In this document: positions 27,446-36,325 of the stretch, piece after piece
Numbering within the stretch: position 1 is the stretch's first letter
How the letters are laid out: each line of letters opens with the position of its first letter
Assembly (NCBI RefSeq): GCF_001083785.1
Contig: NZ_LAVL01000062.1
Coordinates: 1 to 46,140, forward strand
Length of the DNA stretch: 46,140 nucleotides
Direction: 5' to 3'
DNA from: Nonomuraea sp. SBT364
Lineage (GTDB): Bacteria; Actinomycetota; Actinomycetes; Streptosporangiales; Streptosporangiaceae
Notes under the pieces: generated by a model
Databases searched by the model: none
What the model saw: only the letters and a program-made list of their open reading frames with translations
What the model was told of the DNA's origin: nothing
Program-made: the position numbers and the translations under genes

Positions 27446-29153
27446 ATGAGACCGACACTCCCGCCGAAAGCGCTCACGCTGGGCGGGCTGGCCCTGGCCG
27501 TCCTCGTGGCCGGGACCGGCCTCGCGCTCACGCTGAGCTCCGACGACCCGCCCGCCGACCGGGCGCGCCCCGCCGCCGCCCGGCGCGGCGAGGTCACCGC
27601 CTCGGTCACGGCCGCGGGCAACACCGTCGACGGCTCCCGCCGCGACCTCGCCTTCGGCTCCGCCGGCACCGTCACCAAGCTGTACGTCTCCCCGGGCTCG
27701 GCGGTCAGGAAGGGCCAGGTCCTGGCCAGGATCGACGCCTCCGCCGCCCGCGAATCCCACGCGGCGGCCCTGGCCGACCTCGCCGCCGCGGAGGAATCCC
27801 TCGCCACCGCCGCCTCTTGCCCCCCGTCCTCCTCTGACGCGACCCGTACGGCGGCCGGCGGCGGAGCGGCCGGCCGGGCCGCCGTGGCCTTGGCGGCGGC
27901 CTTGACCACCCCGGCGCGCACCCCGACCCCGCGGCCGACGACCTCACCTGACGTCGCCACGCCACCCCCCGCCCCCGGCACACCGGCCCGCGAGCCCCAC
28001 CCGCTCGCCACCGTCACAGTCACCGCCACCGTGACGGCAACAGTCACCAAGACCATTACCGCACCCCCCCGCGAGCAGCCCCGCAACCGGCCCAGCCGGA
28101 CGTCCCATCGGCATCCCCACGAGCAGTCCGACCGGCCGGCCCACGAGCACTCCCACCGAGGGCCGACCCGGTGGTCCCACGCGGGAGCCTGGGGATGGCG
28201 CCGTGGCGCCGGGGTGGCCGACGACGGGCGGGGGGACGCCTGACGCCACCGGCAGCGCCCGTCCGCCGGACGCCGGTGAGCCCTCGGCCGCCCCCTCCGG
28301 AAGCCCGTCCCAGGAAGGACGCCCGTCCAGGAAACCGTCCGAGGAAGGACGCCCGTCCAGGAAACCGTCCGAGGAGGGACGGCCGTCCGGGGAACCGTCC
28401 GAGCGGGGACGGCCGTCCGGGGGGCCGACGGGTGGGAGTCCGTCCGGGAGGCCGACGACCGGGGGGAAGCCGTCCGGGACGCAGGGGTGTGACCCGGAGG
28501 CCGCCGAGGAGCAGGCGGCGGCCGCCGTCGACCGGGCCAGAGCGGCGGTGGAGGAGGCCGCAGACGGCGTGCCCGCCACCCGGATCGTGGCGCCGGCGGC
28601 CGGGACCGTCCTGTCCGTCGCCGGCACGGTGGGCGGCACGGCCGGCACCGGCACCTTCATCACCCTCGGCGACCTGAACGAGCTCCAGGTCCAGGCCATG
28701 GTCACCGAGTCCGACGTGAACCGGCTCAAGCTGGGCCAGCAGGCGGTGGTCACCGTGGCCACCCACCCCGGCGAGCGGCACGCGGCCGCGGTCACCCACA
28801 TCGCCCCGACGGCCACCACCGACGACCGGCTCGTCCGCTACGCGGTGACGCTCGCCTTCGACGACCCCCCGGCGGATCTCATGCTCGGCCAGAGCGCCTC
28901 GGTCACGGTGACCACGGGCACCGCCAGGGACGCCGTGTACGTCCCCGCCGCCGCGATCCGCGGCCGCGCCGACGGCGCCGCGACGGTCACCGTCCGCTCC
29001 GCGGGCAGGGACGTCGCGCGGGTGGTGCGTACGGGCGTCCGCGGCGACCGGTTCGTCGAGGTGACATCCGGCCTGGACGAGAACGACCAGGTGGTCATCT
29101 CCTCCGCCGCCACCGGTGAGTTCCCCGGCAGCGGCTGGCCCGAGGGAAGCTGA
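27446..29153 (+). pseudogene. Second efflux adaptor (MacA/HlyD-like), interrupted by a frameshift
   Basis: Two open frames together make one adaptor of about 568 residues. The first (27446-28243) has a membrane anchor (LTLGGLALAVLVAGTGLAL), then GTVTKLYVSPGSAVRKGQVLARID, the first lipoyl half and the start of a hairpin. The second (open well before 28203, to 29153) has the returning hairpin (AAAAVDRARAAVEEA), IVAPAAGTVLSVAGTVGG, the second lipoyl half, and barrel sequence (LNELQVQAMVTESDVNRLKLG). The frames differ by one base. Upstream of C7 at 28064-28070 the first frame reads as a TVTVTATVTATVTKTIT linker, and downstream the other frame reads as a Pro/Ser/Thr linker, so one extra C is the simplest explanation. 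The linker between lipoyl halves is about 150 residues longer than usual. It could be a sequencing error, real decay, or slippage. Confidence 0.7.
28314..28433 (+). repeat. 30-bp tandem repeats in adaptor linker
   Basis: Four consecutive 30-bp units (28314, 28344, 28374, 28404), the first two nearly identical and the later two diverged. They encode decapeptides of the form EGRPSRKPSE. The array lies in the low-complexity linker between the two lipoyl halves and keeps the reading frame, so copy-number change would alter linker length without breaking the gene. Confidence 0.8.
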
Positions 29154-29217
29154 GCCCCGGGCCGCCGGGGAGCGGCCGGGGCGTTGAGCGCATCCGCAGG
29201 AGGTTCACAGGGACCGT

Positions 29218-29544
29218 TCAGGCTCCGGCCCGGGCCGGGAGGGAGAATCCTTCGGGCGGCGAGCCCTCGGCGAACAGCATCCGCACCCGGGCCGTGCCCT
29301 CCCTCATCTCCCGGGCCCGCCGGTATTCCGGGGAGTCGTACCACTCCCTCACCCGGCCCATGTCGGGGAACTCGATGACCAGGAGCCGGGAGAAGTCCCA
29401 GGCGCCTTCGACCGCCTCGGGCGTGGGGCCCGCCACGAGGTATCGACCGCCGTGGCTGAGGATGGACGGCTGGGCCACGGCGGCGTAGGCCAGCCCGGCC
29501 TGCTGGTCGAGCACGTCGACTCCGACGATGACGTAAGCGGGCAT
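29218..29544 (-). CDS. DUF1330 family protein
   Basis: 108 residues, the usual size. YVIVGVDVLDQQAGLAYA, ILSHGGRYLVAGPTPEAVEG, RLLVIEFPDMGRVREWYDSPEYRRARE and ARVRMLFAEG match the DUF1330 pattern of a small dimeric alpha/beta ferredoxin-like fold. No enzyme activity is established for the family; it resembles Dabb/ABM-type barrels. The gene is divergent from a TetR regulator (starts 77 bp apart) with an inverted repeat between them, so it is probably the regulated target. Confidence 0.85.
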   Translation of the reverse strand: MPAYVIVGVDVLDQQAGLAYAAVAQPSILSHGGRYLVAGPTPEAVEGAWDFSRLLVIEFPDMGRVREWYDSPEYRRAREMREGTARVRMLFAEGSPPEGFSLPARAGA

Positions 29545-29569
29545 GAGCTTCCCTGCTCTCGATGGACAC

Positions 29570-29590
29570 GGCGTGTACTTTCGACACGCC
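29570..29590. promoter_or_regulatory. Inverted repeat between DUF1330 and TetR genes
   Basis: GGCGTGT-N7-ACACGCC, perfect 7-bp arms around a 7-base spacer, in the 77-bp divergent region. This size and place fit a TetR operator controlling both genes. A TAACCT element 4-9 bases before the GTG start at 29622 would allow a nearly leaderless tetR transcript. Inferred from symmetry only. Confidence 0.5.
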
Positions 29591-29621
29591 GAAGACTAAT
29601 GTACTGCTGTAACCTATCGGC

Positions 29622-30353
29622 GTGAACAACGACGGGGGCGAGCGCGCCGGGGCCACGCCGAGCCGCCGGGAGCGGCTGCGGGCGGAGACGAGCCGCGAGA
29701 TCAAGGCCATCGCGCTGCGCCAGATGGCCGGCGGCGGGCCGGGGGCCATCTCGCTGCGCGGCATCGCCCGCGACATGGGCATGACCGCACGCGCGATCTA
29801 CAGCTATTTCCCTACCCGGGACGAGCTGATCACGGCACTGATCAGCGAGATCGCCACCTCGATCGCGGAGGCCACGGAGAGCGCCGGCAACGCCGTGCCC
29901 GACAGCGATCCCGGCGGCAGGCTGATGGCCTGGGGCCAAGCCCTGAGGGAATGGGCGCTGGCTCACCCGGAGGGCTTCCGGCTCTTCTACGGCCACCCGA
30001 TCCCCGGCTACCAGCCCCCCGAGGACGGGCCGGTGGAGCAGACGGCACGCCGGGTGTGCCGCGACCTCACCCGCCTGGTGGCCGCCGCCTGGCCGCACGC
30101 CCGGCACCACCAGCCCGACGACACCGCCTGGTCCGATCTGCACCCCGACCACGTCGCCAAGATCCAGGCCGAGCTCCCGGACGTGCCACCCGCCGCGGCG
30201 GCGCTGGCGCTGCGCGTCTGGGGCCGGATGCACGGCCTGGTCGCCCTGGAGATCGACGGGCACATCCATCCCGTCGCGGGCAACCCGGCCGCGCTGCACC
30301 GCGCCGAGATGCTCGACCTGGTCAGGTCGCTGGGCCTGGAGCAGCGTCCCTAG
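29622..30353 (+). CDS. TetR/AcrR-family regulator with WHG-type C-terminal domain
   Basis: 243 residues from GTG 29622. The HTH (about 18-62) reads TSREIKAIALRQMAGGGPGAISLRGIARDMGMTARAIYSYFPTRDELI, split by a Gly-rich turn. The C-terminal part (LREWALAHPEGFRLFYGHPIPGY, then LRVWGRMHGLVALEIDGHI) is the WHG-type ligand-binding domain of a large actinobacterial TetR group. It is divergent from a DUF1330 gene across an inverted repeat, which suggests local repression. Downstream lies a weak hairpin (30363-30380, ACGATC/GATCGT) and then an insertion-sequence relic. Confidence 0.87.
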   Translation: MNNDGGERAGATPSRRERLRAETSREIKAIALRQMAGGGPGAISLRGIARDMGMTARAIYSYFPTRDELITALISEIATSIAEATESAGNAVPDSDPGGRLMAWGQALREWALAHPEGFRLFYGHPIPGYQPPEDGPVEQTARRVCRDLTRLVAAAWPHARHHQPDDTAWSDLHPDHVAKIQAELPDVPPAAAALALRVWGRMHGLVALEIDGHIHPVAGNPAALHRAEMLDLVRSLGLEQRP

Positions 30354-30447
30354 GCGTGCGACACGATCCCCCGAGATCGTTGCATAGGAAAGGGCCTGCG
30401 GGTTCGGTGTGGATTGCGACATCTACGCCGAGCCCCGGAGGCCCTTC

Positions 30448-30875
30448 ATGCCCCACAGTAACGCGCCACTGACCGAACTCGGACGGCTTCGCCTGCACGA
30501 CCGACCAGGCGACCTGGTGCACGTCGACGTCAAGAAACTCGGCAACACCCCCGACGGCGGCGGACACCGCATCACCGACCGGCAGACCGCACACCACCGC
30601 CGCAAGGCCACCACCACCGCCCGCTGCCGGCACGGCAAACCCAAGATCGGCTACAGCTACCTGCACACCGCCCTGGACGGCTTCACCAGCTACCGACAAC
30701 GGCGCCTGCTACAAGTCCCACCTGTGGCGCGACACCCGCGCCGGCCTAGGGGTCACCCACAAGCGCACCCGCCCCTACCGGCCCCAGACCAACGGCAAGG
30801 TCGAACGCTTCCACCGCACTCGGCGGCCACCCACCCGCCAGCCGCGTACCTAACCTCTCAGGTCAGTACACCCAG
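30448..30875 (+). pseudogene. Internally deleted IS481-family transposase relic
   Basis: Starts MPHSNAPLTELGRL, like the MSHRNARL start of IS481 transposases, then jumps straight to RPGDLVHVDVKKLGNTPDGGGHRI (first catalytic Asp), losing the HTH part. After GYSYLHTALDG there is a second deletion and frame change to TDNGACYKSHLWRDT (second Asp) and THKRTRPYRPQTNGKVERF (catalytic Glu). A third deletion follows, and the end is in another frame as LGGHPPASRVPNLSGQYT. The stop codon expected after QYT is changed. It is clearly dead, about 430 bp against about 1 kb for a full gene. Surrounding 30876-31060 shows nothing further that I recognise. Confidence 0.88.
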
Positions 30876-31060
30876 GGGCTGTTCAGGGAAGGTTGTCACT
30901 TCAAGTGGGTAAGGATCGTTTCTGAGAGCGGGAGAGCGGTCTTTACTTGATTCGGCCTGGATAGGCGATGTCGAGTTCGATGAGTGCTTCGCGCCAGCCG
31001 GTGGTGCGCTGTCCTTCGATCAGGCGGGCGGTGCTGGGCGAGCTCTTGATCTTGCCGGTG

Positions 31061-32275
31061 TCATGACCGCAGAAGTGGGGCGTTCCGCATGGCGGAGGCG
31101 GGGACGCTGGCGGTGACCGTGAAGCCTCCCGCACCGTCGTCTCCCGCGCCGAAAGTGCCGCCGAGCAGAGTCACCCGGCGGTTGAGCCCGATCAGGCCCA
31201 TCCCGGAGCCGGCGCTGGTCAGCGTGGGATCGACGCTCCGCCGAGGCGGCACGTTACGCACCTCGACGTCGACCCGGTCGCCGGGATAGACAATGGTGAC
31301 GGTGACCGGCGCTCCGGGAGCGTGCTTGCGGGCGTTGGTCAACGACTCCTGCACCACCCGGTAGACGGCGCGGGCCACGACCGCGGGCACCGTTCCGGGA
31401 TCGCCCTCGACGTGCAGAGCCGCACGGTCGGCTGCCGCCAGCGCGGCCAGGTCACCGCCGGTGTCGTCGTCGGGACGCTCGGCGGCCGCCGTCCGGGCCC
31501 CCGTGTTCATCACCCGCATGAGGTCGCGCAGCTCGGTGAGGGTTCGCGTGCCGGCGAGCCGGATCTGCTCGGCCGCGGCGCGGGCGTCGTCGTCGCGGGT
31601 GGTCACGCGCAGGGCGTCGGCGTTCAGGACGATCTCGGTGACGTGGTGGGTGACGATGTCGTGCAGCTCGGTGGCCAGGCGCCGGCGTTCGGCGGTCTCG
31701 GCTCGCTCGGCGAGCAGGTGGCGTTCGGAGTCGGCCAGCTCGGCCCGCTTGCGCAGCGACCGGATGAGCTCGCTCCGGGCCTGCAGGTAGAGGGCGATCA
31801 GCGCGGGCAGCGCGGTGGCCGACAGCGCCACGTTCAGCGCCCCCCACGAGGGCGACCAGATCGGGATCGCCGGCAGCGCCAGGACCGCGGCGAAGGTGAA
31901 CGCCTGCCGCCAGGGCAACAGGACGACCAGGAACGACACCAAGATCGGGGCCGCCACGGGCAGGGCGATCCGCGACGCCACCACACTCGGCGCCAGAGCG
32001 ACGCCAAGGGCGAATGCCGCCGTGACCGCGACGGCCAGCGCTCCCACCGTCCGCGGGAAGCGGACCACCAACGGCAAGGACGCGTCGAGCAGGAGGTTCA
32101 GGGCCAGCTCGGCGAGCGAGGCGGCGCCGCGAGCGTACGCGCCCGTGACGTACAGGACGATCTGAATGACGGCGCACAGCACGGCCGCGCCGGAAGCGGC
32201 CCAGAGCATGATCCGCCGGTCGCTGACAATGAGCTCTGGTCTGGAGAAACGTGGCAGTGCGCGCACAGCGGACAC
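31061..32275 (-). CDS. DesK/NarX-type sensor histidine kinase
   Basis: 404 residues. The N-terminal third has about six hydrophobic segments (from about 22 to 165, for example IMLWAASGAAVLCAVIQIVLY and ALPVAAPILVSFLVVLLPW) and no large extracellular loop. A coiled stretch (SLRKRAELADSERHLLAERAETAERR) leads to the HisKA_3 dimerisation box ATELHDIVTHHVTEIVLNADAL with phosphoacceptor His205. The HATPase part shows VVQESLTNARKHAP and GSGMGLIGLNRRVTLLGG. It is downstream of its response regulator (50-bp gap), the reverse of the usual kinase-first order. The last few residues (NAPLLRS) lie beside the decayed region and may not be original. Confidence 0.92.
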   Translation of the reverse strand: MSAVRALPRFSRPELIVSDRRIMLWAASGAAVLCAVIQIVLYVTGAYARGAASLAELALNLLLDASLPLVVRFPRTVGALAVAVTAAFALGVALAPSVVASRIALPVAAPILVSFLVVLLPWRQAFTFAAVLALPAIPIWSPSWGALNVALSATALPALIALYLQARSELIRSLRKRAELADSERHLLAERAETAERRRLATELHDIVTHHVTEIVLNADALRVTTRDDDARAAAEQIRLAGTRTLTELRDLMRVMNTGARTAAAERPDDDTGGDLAALAAADRAALHVEGDPGTVPAVVARAVYRVVQESLTNARKHAPGAPVTVTIVYPGDRVDVEVRNVPPRRSVDPTLTSAGSGMGLIGLNRRVTLLGGTFGAGDDGAGGFTVTASVPASAMRNAPLLRS

Positions 32276-32325
32276 CTCACAAGGCCGCCGCGTGGTCCGT
32301 GGCGGCCGGTTGTCGCGGGTCGTGT

Positions 32326-33000
32326 TCAGCCGGGCTCATCAAGGAGTCCGGCCTGGTGGGCAAGCAGGGCGGCCTGCGTACGGTGGGTGAGGTCGAGCTT
32401 GACCAGGAGGCGGGAGACGTAGCTTCGGACGGTGGTCTCCGACAGGAACAGCCGCCCCGCGATCTCCGGATTGGTCAGCCCCTCGCCGAGGCAGGCCAGC
32501 ACCTCGCGTTCACGCTCGGCGAGCACGGCCACCCGGGACCGGGCGGTGTCGCGCCGCTCGTCCCCTCTGGACGACTGCGCGATCAGCCTTCGCGCCGCGC
32601 TCGGTGACATCACGACGTTCCCGTCGGCCGCCACCTTGACCAGGTTGATCAGGTCCTCCGCCGGGGTGGCCTTCACCAGGAACCCCCCCGCGCCGGCCTC
32701 CAGGGCGCCGAGCACGTGCTTGTCGGAGTCGAACGTCGTGAGCGCGATGACCGCGGGCGGCGAGGCGAGCGCCGCGATCTCCTTCGTCGCGGTGATCCCA
32801 TCCACGCCCGGCATCCGGAGATCCATCAGAACCACGTCCGGCTGGTTACGCAGGACCTCCTCGACCGCTTCCGCCCCGTCACGGGCCTCACCGACCACCT
32901 CGATCTCCGTACTGGAGCCGAGGATCACCTTGAGATGCCGGCGGACCATCGGGTCGTCGTCGGCAAGCAGAACCCTGATCACATCCGCACAGTCTGCCAT
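32326..33000 (-). CDS. NarL/LuxR-family response regulator
   Basis: 224 residues from ATG 33000 (MADCADVIRVLLADDDP); GTG 32982 is an equally possible start, while the in-frame extension beyond 33000 reads through a terminator hairpin and is rejected. Receiver: acidic residues in ADDDP, phosphoacceptor Asp60 (VLMDLRMPGVDG), TTFD and KATPAEDL. C-terminal LuxR HTH: LAEREREVLACLGEGLTNPEIAGRLFLSETTVRSYVSRLLVKLDL. It pairs with the HisKA_3 kinase downstream. Its targets are not visible, though the secreted carboxylesterase gene upstream is a neighbour on the same strand. Confidence 0.92.
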   Translation of the reverse strand: MADCADVIRVLLADDDPMVRRHLKVILGSSTEIEVVGEARDGAEAVEEVLRNQPDVVLMDLRMPGVDGITATKEIAALASPPAVIALTTFDSDKHVLGALEAGAGGFLVKATPAEDLINLVKVAADGNVVMSPSAARRLIAQSSRGDERRDTARSRVAVLAEREREVLACLGEGLTNPEIAGRLFLSETTVRSYVSRLLVKLDLTHRTQAALLAHQAGLLDEPG

Positions 33001-33012
33001 CCACCATCCCCG

Positions 33013-33054
33013 CGCGATGGTGCCCGGCCCGCGCCCGGGCCGGGCACCATCGCG
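33013..33054 (-). terminator. Strong hairpin between carboxylesterase and response regulator
   Basis: Perfect 19-bp inverted repeat with a 4-base loop (arms 33013-33031 and 33036-33054), GC-rich, lying 5 bases past the carboxylesterase stop. No long U-tract follows, as is common for actinomycete terminators. It separates the esterase transcript from the two-component pair. Confidence 0.8.
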
Positions 33055-33058
33055 GTGA

Positions 33059-34708
33059 TCAGCCGTCGAGTCCGCTCCAGAAGGCGCATCGGTGCTCATC
33101 GCTGAGGTCGACCGGACCGATGCCGCCCTGGCTCGCGGGCTTCAGACTGAGCACGGTCTGGCCGGACGGCGTGAACGCGCGCCAGGCGGGTGCGCCGGCG
33201 GCCTGGGGTTTGCCGGCGTGGGCGAAGGACGTCCAGTACCCGATCATGTGCTCCGCCAGCCGCCACTGCTCCGGGGTGAGCCCGTCCCATCGCTCGCCGT
33301 CCAGGTCGAACAGGTAGGGCAGGTCGCTGGCGTGCTGAGCGCCCGGCGGGAAGTCGGAGGGGGTGCCGAAGAGGTTCGGGGCGTTGGCGTCGGCGAACTC
33401 GTAGGCGTACACCGTGGTGCGGGCGGCCATTGCCTCGCCGGCCTCCAGGGTCGGGCAGGCCCAGGCGCGGTCGCTGCTTACCGTCGCCCAGGCCTGGCCG
33501 GGCGAGGAGAAGCGGGTCAGCGGATATTCCCGCAGCACCTTGCCGGCCTGCTCGCCGAACGCGTTCTTCATCAACGTCGGGTAGTTCTCAGTGGTCACCG
33601 GGATCCCGGCCTGCGCGGCGCCGGCGACGAAGCCGTTGCCCTCGCTCTTGGCGGCGCCGGAGATCACCGGCACGCGCAAGAATGCGCCCGTGCGCAGCGC
33701 CTGCGCAGGGTCGAGCGGCAGCAGCGGCGTGCCGTGGGCGAGGTTGTTGCCGAAGCCGCCGTTGACCTTCATCAGCTCGGCGACCGGCTTGGCCCGCAAG
33801 CACGCCAGCTCCTTGCCCGCTGCGCAGCCGAGCTGCTTGGCCGCGGCCAGGCCGATGTCCCGGCTGGTCTTCAGCGAAGGGAACGGCGTGAACGGCGGCA
33901 TGTCCGGAACCGGGATGTAGGTGCCGGCCGGCCAGTTGAGCGTGCACGTCCCGGACTGCATGACGGCCTTGTCGATCAGGCCGCGCGCGGCCGGAGAGGT
34001 GAGCAGCGCGCAGGTGCTGATCCCGCCGGCGGACTGGCCGATCAGGGTCACGTTACCGGGGTCGCCGCCGAAGGCCGCGGCGTTGCGCTGAACCCACTTC
34101 AGGGCTTCGAGCTGGTCGGCCAGCCCGAACGTGCCCGAGCCGGGCAGTCCCGGAAGCGCGAGGTAGCCGAACGCCCCGAGCCGGTAGTTGGGCGTCACCA
34201 CCACCACGTCGCCCTGGCCGGCCATCCGCCGGGCGTTGTACATGCTGCCGGAGCCGTCAAGGAAGCCGCCCCCGTGCAGCCACACCATCACCGGTAGCCG
34301 CTTGCGCGACGGCTTGGCCGGGGTGGTGACGTCGAGGAACAGGCAGTCCTCGCCACCGGTTACCTTGCCCCCTTCCTCCTGGAGGCATGGCCGCCCGGGC
34401 TTGGTGGCATCGGCGACCCCCCGCCACGGTGCGACCCGCTCCGGCTCCTTCCACCGCAGCTCCCCCACCGGCGGCTGCGCGTAGCGGATCCCCGAGTACG
34501 TCCTGACCGTGCCGTCGTTCGAGCCCTTGATCCGCCCGGAGTCCAGCTTCACGATCGCCGGCTTCGGCTTCGACGCCGTCTGTGGTTGCGCGGCGGCCGG
34601 CGTGACACCCGCGGACATGGCCAGACAGCCGCCTGCGACCAGAGCGAACATCCGCCGAATCGGCGACCTCGCCATGGACATGGTAAAACGCGATCCTTTT
34701 GCACTCAT
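33059..34708 (-). CDS. Secreted type-B carboxylesterase
   Basis: 549 residues, the usual size. Signal peptide: a basic start, then MFALVAGGCLAMSAGVTPAAAQ with an AAA cleavage motif near residue 40; ATG codons at 34708 and a few residues in are both possible. The family pattern YSGIRYAQPPVGELRWKEP and EDCLFLDVTTP is followed by the oxyanion motif LHGGGF. Ser226 in GQSAGG, Glu356 (KSEGNGF) and His459 (GAQHASDLPYLF) form the expected triad. It hydrolyses carboxylic esters outside the cell; the substrate is unknown. A strong hairpin follows the gene. It lies between two transposon relics. Confidence 0.93.
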   Translation of the reverse strand: MSAKGSRFTMSMARSPIRRMFALVAGGCLAMSAGVTPAAAQPQTASKPKPAIVKLDSGRIKGSNDGTVRTYSGIRYAQPPVGELRWKEPERVAPWRGVADATKPGRPCLQEEGGKVTGGEDCLFLDVTTPAKPSRKRLPVMVWLHGGGFLDGSGSMYNARRMAGQGDVVVVTPNYRLGAFGYLALPGLPGSGTFGLADQLEALKWVQRNAAAFGGDPGNVTLIGQSAGGISTCALLTSPAARGLIDKAVMQSGTCTLNWPAGTYIPVPDMPPFTPFPSLKTSRDIGLAAAKQLGCAAGKELACLRAKPVAELMKVNGGFGNNLAHGTPLLPLDPAQALRTGAFLRVPVISGAAKSEGNGFVAGAAQAGIPVTTENYPTLMKNAFGEQAGKVLREYPLTRFSSPGQAWATVSSDRAWACPTLEAGEAMAARTTVYAYEFADANAPNLFGTPSDFPPGAQHASDLPYLFDLDGERWDGLTPEQWRLAEHMIGYWTSFAHAGKPQAAGAPAWRAFTPSGQTVLSLKPASQGGIGPVDLSDEHRCAFWSGLDG

Positions 34709-34904
34709 GCGGCCAGCCTCGCGTCAGCCCTGGGCTCGCCGTAACGTGTGGAGGTTGCGGCCTGGCGATCGATTGTTGCGAATCGGTGTGACCAAGGATC
34801 CGGCCGCCGGTCAAAGGGGTACGCCGCGCTTCCGCTCCTTCGTCAAGCGGGCCTGGAACATGCATCGCGCCCAGGATCTGGGCAGGTCGCGTGGGGCGCG
34901 GATC

Positions 34905-35115
34905 GCCCCCCGGAGCCAGGTCGGGAAGCAGGAAGGTGTAGGCGCCGTGCACGCCCGACTGGGTGTTGACGAAAGGCGAGAGCTGGGCCATGTCCTCATC
35001 TCGGACGGGGTAGCCCTGCGCCTTTTCTGGTCGGGCAGATCCGCCAGCGCGGGCCGGTAGGCGATGTTGGGCAATTCCAGCAGACCGAAGGTCAACAAAC
35101 GGAACAATCCCACAT
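34905..35115 (-). pseudogene. Deleted Tn3-family transposase C-terminus relic
   Basis: Read on the minus strand, one frame gives GLFRLL, then YRPALADLPDQK, matching the DDE region of Tn3-family transposases. It is joined, in another frame, to RAQGYPVRDEDMAQLSPFV, then VHGAYTFLLPDL, matching their C-terminal end (normally GYPVxxEDxARLSPxxxxHIN, then GxYSFxLPDL). The roughly 170 or more residues that normally separate these parts are missing. No terminal repeat was identified. The rest of 34709-35282 shows nothing I recognise. Confidence 0.7.
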
Positions 35116-35282
35116 CAGTCACCGCGGACATCTGCCCGCACACCGGCCGCGCCCGGCTCGGCAGCCATGAGGTGGCGTTCAACGGCATCGCCGCCGCCAC
35201 CACGACCAGCGGACTGCGGCAGTGTCGAATCGGTCCCCGGCCCGATCGTCTTCAGGGTGTGAGTACTCGTGAAGAAGCAGGC

Positions 35283-35756
35283 ATGTCCGCAGCGCCCCTC
35301 CCGCCACCACGCGATCTGGCGCGGCGGCGAGCCGATACCGTAGACCGTCTGGCCGGTGGGTTCCAGATGTGGCTGGCGACCGGGAGCGACGGTCATGGGG
35401 CACACCTGATCCCGGTCGCCTACGTGTGGGACGGTTCAACGCTGACCACCGCGACCTTCCGGCGTAGCCGCACGGTCTCGAACCTGCGTGCCAGGCCGCA
35501 GGCGCGGCTGGCGATCGGTGACACCGCCGACGTCGTCATGATCGACACCCGAGCGATTCTGCTGAACGTACCCGACATCGACGTCGCCTCGGCCGAGGCT
35601 TACGCGAAGGTATCGACCGATCCGCGCAACGCCCCGGACCTGTTCCTGTACATCCGGCTCGTCCCCGAGCGGATACTCGCATGGAATTCGCTGGCCGAGT
35701 TCGGCGGCCGTACTCTCATGCTCGAGAGCTCCTGGCTCGACTCCCCCGTTGACTGA
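35283..35756 (+). CDS. Pyridoxamine 5'-phosphate oxidase-like flavin-binding protein
   Basis: 157 residues from ATG 35283; GTG 35259 would add eight residues. The sequence (DTVDRLAGGFQMWLATGSDGHGAHLIPVAYVWDGSTLTTAT, then RSRTVSNLRARPQARLAIGDTADVVMIDTRA) is the split-barrel fold of small FMN- or F420-binding oxidoreductases: a beta strand with pocket Leu/Ala residues, a WDG turn, and the SRTVSNLRARPQARL helix/strand typical of the group. The cofactor cannot be decided; actinobacterial members often use F420. It stands alone between decayed sequences and is intact. Confidence 0.8.
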   Translation: MSAAPLPPPRDLARRRADTVDRLAGGFQMWLATGSDGHGAHLIPVAYVWDGSTLTTATFRRSRTVSNLRARPQARLAIGDTADVVMIDTRAILLNVPDIDVASAEAYAKVSTDPRNAPDLFLYIRLVPERILAWNSLAEFGGRTLMLESSWLDSPVD

Positions 35757-36325
35757 GCCCGGGGTTGTCAAAGAGCGGGCCCAACCGCTACACCGGCTGG
35801 TCGATGCCCTTTGCGACGAGTCATGCCGGTACCTCGGGAAAGCCGGCATGTGCGGCGCCCGGAAAACCTGTGACCGGCGCCGTCGCGCCGACTTGCCCTT
35901 CTTGGGGCTGGGGCGCTTACGGGCCATGCCCTGACGATAAGCACGGCGGCCGGCTCGGCATCGAGCACGCCGTCCACGACGGCGCTGGCCGCCGCGCTCA
36001 TCAAGCGCAGCTCGGGCGCCGGGGAAAGCTGAGGAAGCGAGGCAGGCGGTCATGGCGTGACCGTACGACGTGCCCGGCCGAGCCTGGCGATCGGCCGAGC
36101 TTGGGTCGACCACCGCAGCGCTCGCCCGGCGCGCGACGCAAAGGGTCCGCATCTTGCGCAGACCGATGCTCGGCGGCACGGCCCCGGCCGAAGCCCTGAT
36201 GACGCTCGTCGAAGTAATCCCGCAGCCGGCCGCCGTGCCCGCCCGCCTCATCGGCGTCGGCATCCACCCGGAACACGCCCCGCTCCTGGCCCGCCTCGGC
36301 GGCCCGGTGTTGCAGGGTCTACGGC
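35757..36325. other. Decayed region without recognisable gene
   Basis: About 570 bases between the flavoprotein and an interrupted ORF. Several short overlapping frames exist on both strands, but all are low-complexity Arg/Pro/Gly translations and none shows a family motif I can name. Neighbouring transposon relics suggest leftover sequence from past insertions and deletions. Confidence 0.45.

Noticed and set aside
30943..31134. Short minus-strand ORF (63 codons) overlapping the sensor kinase end
   Set aside because: It has a protein-like end (GWREALIELDIAYPGR) and could be a mobile-element remnant, but I cannot match it to a family.
35757..36300. Several small ORFs on both strands
   Set aside because: No ribosome-binding site, low-complexity products and mutual overlap; none can be supported as a gene.
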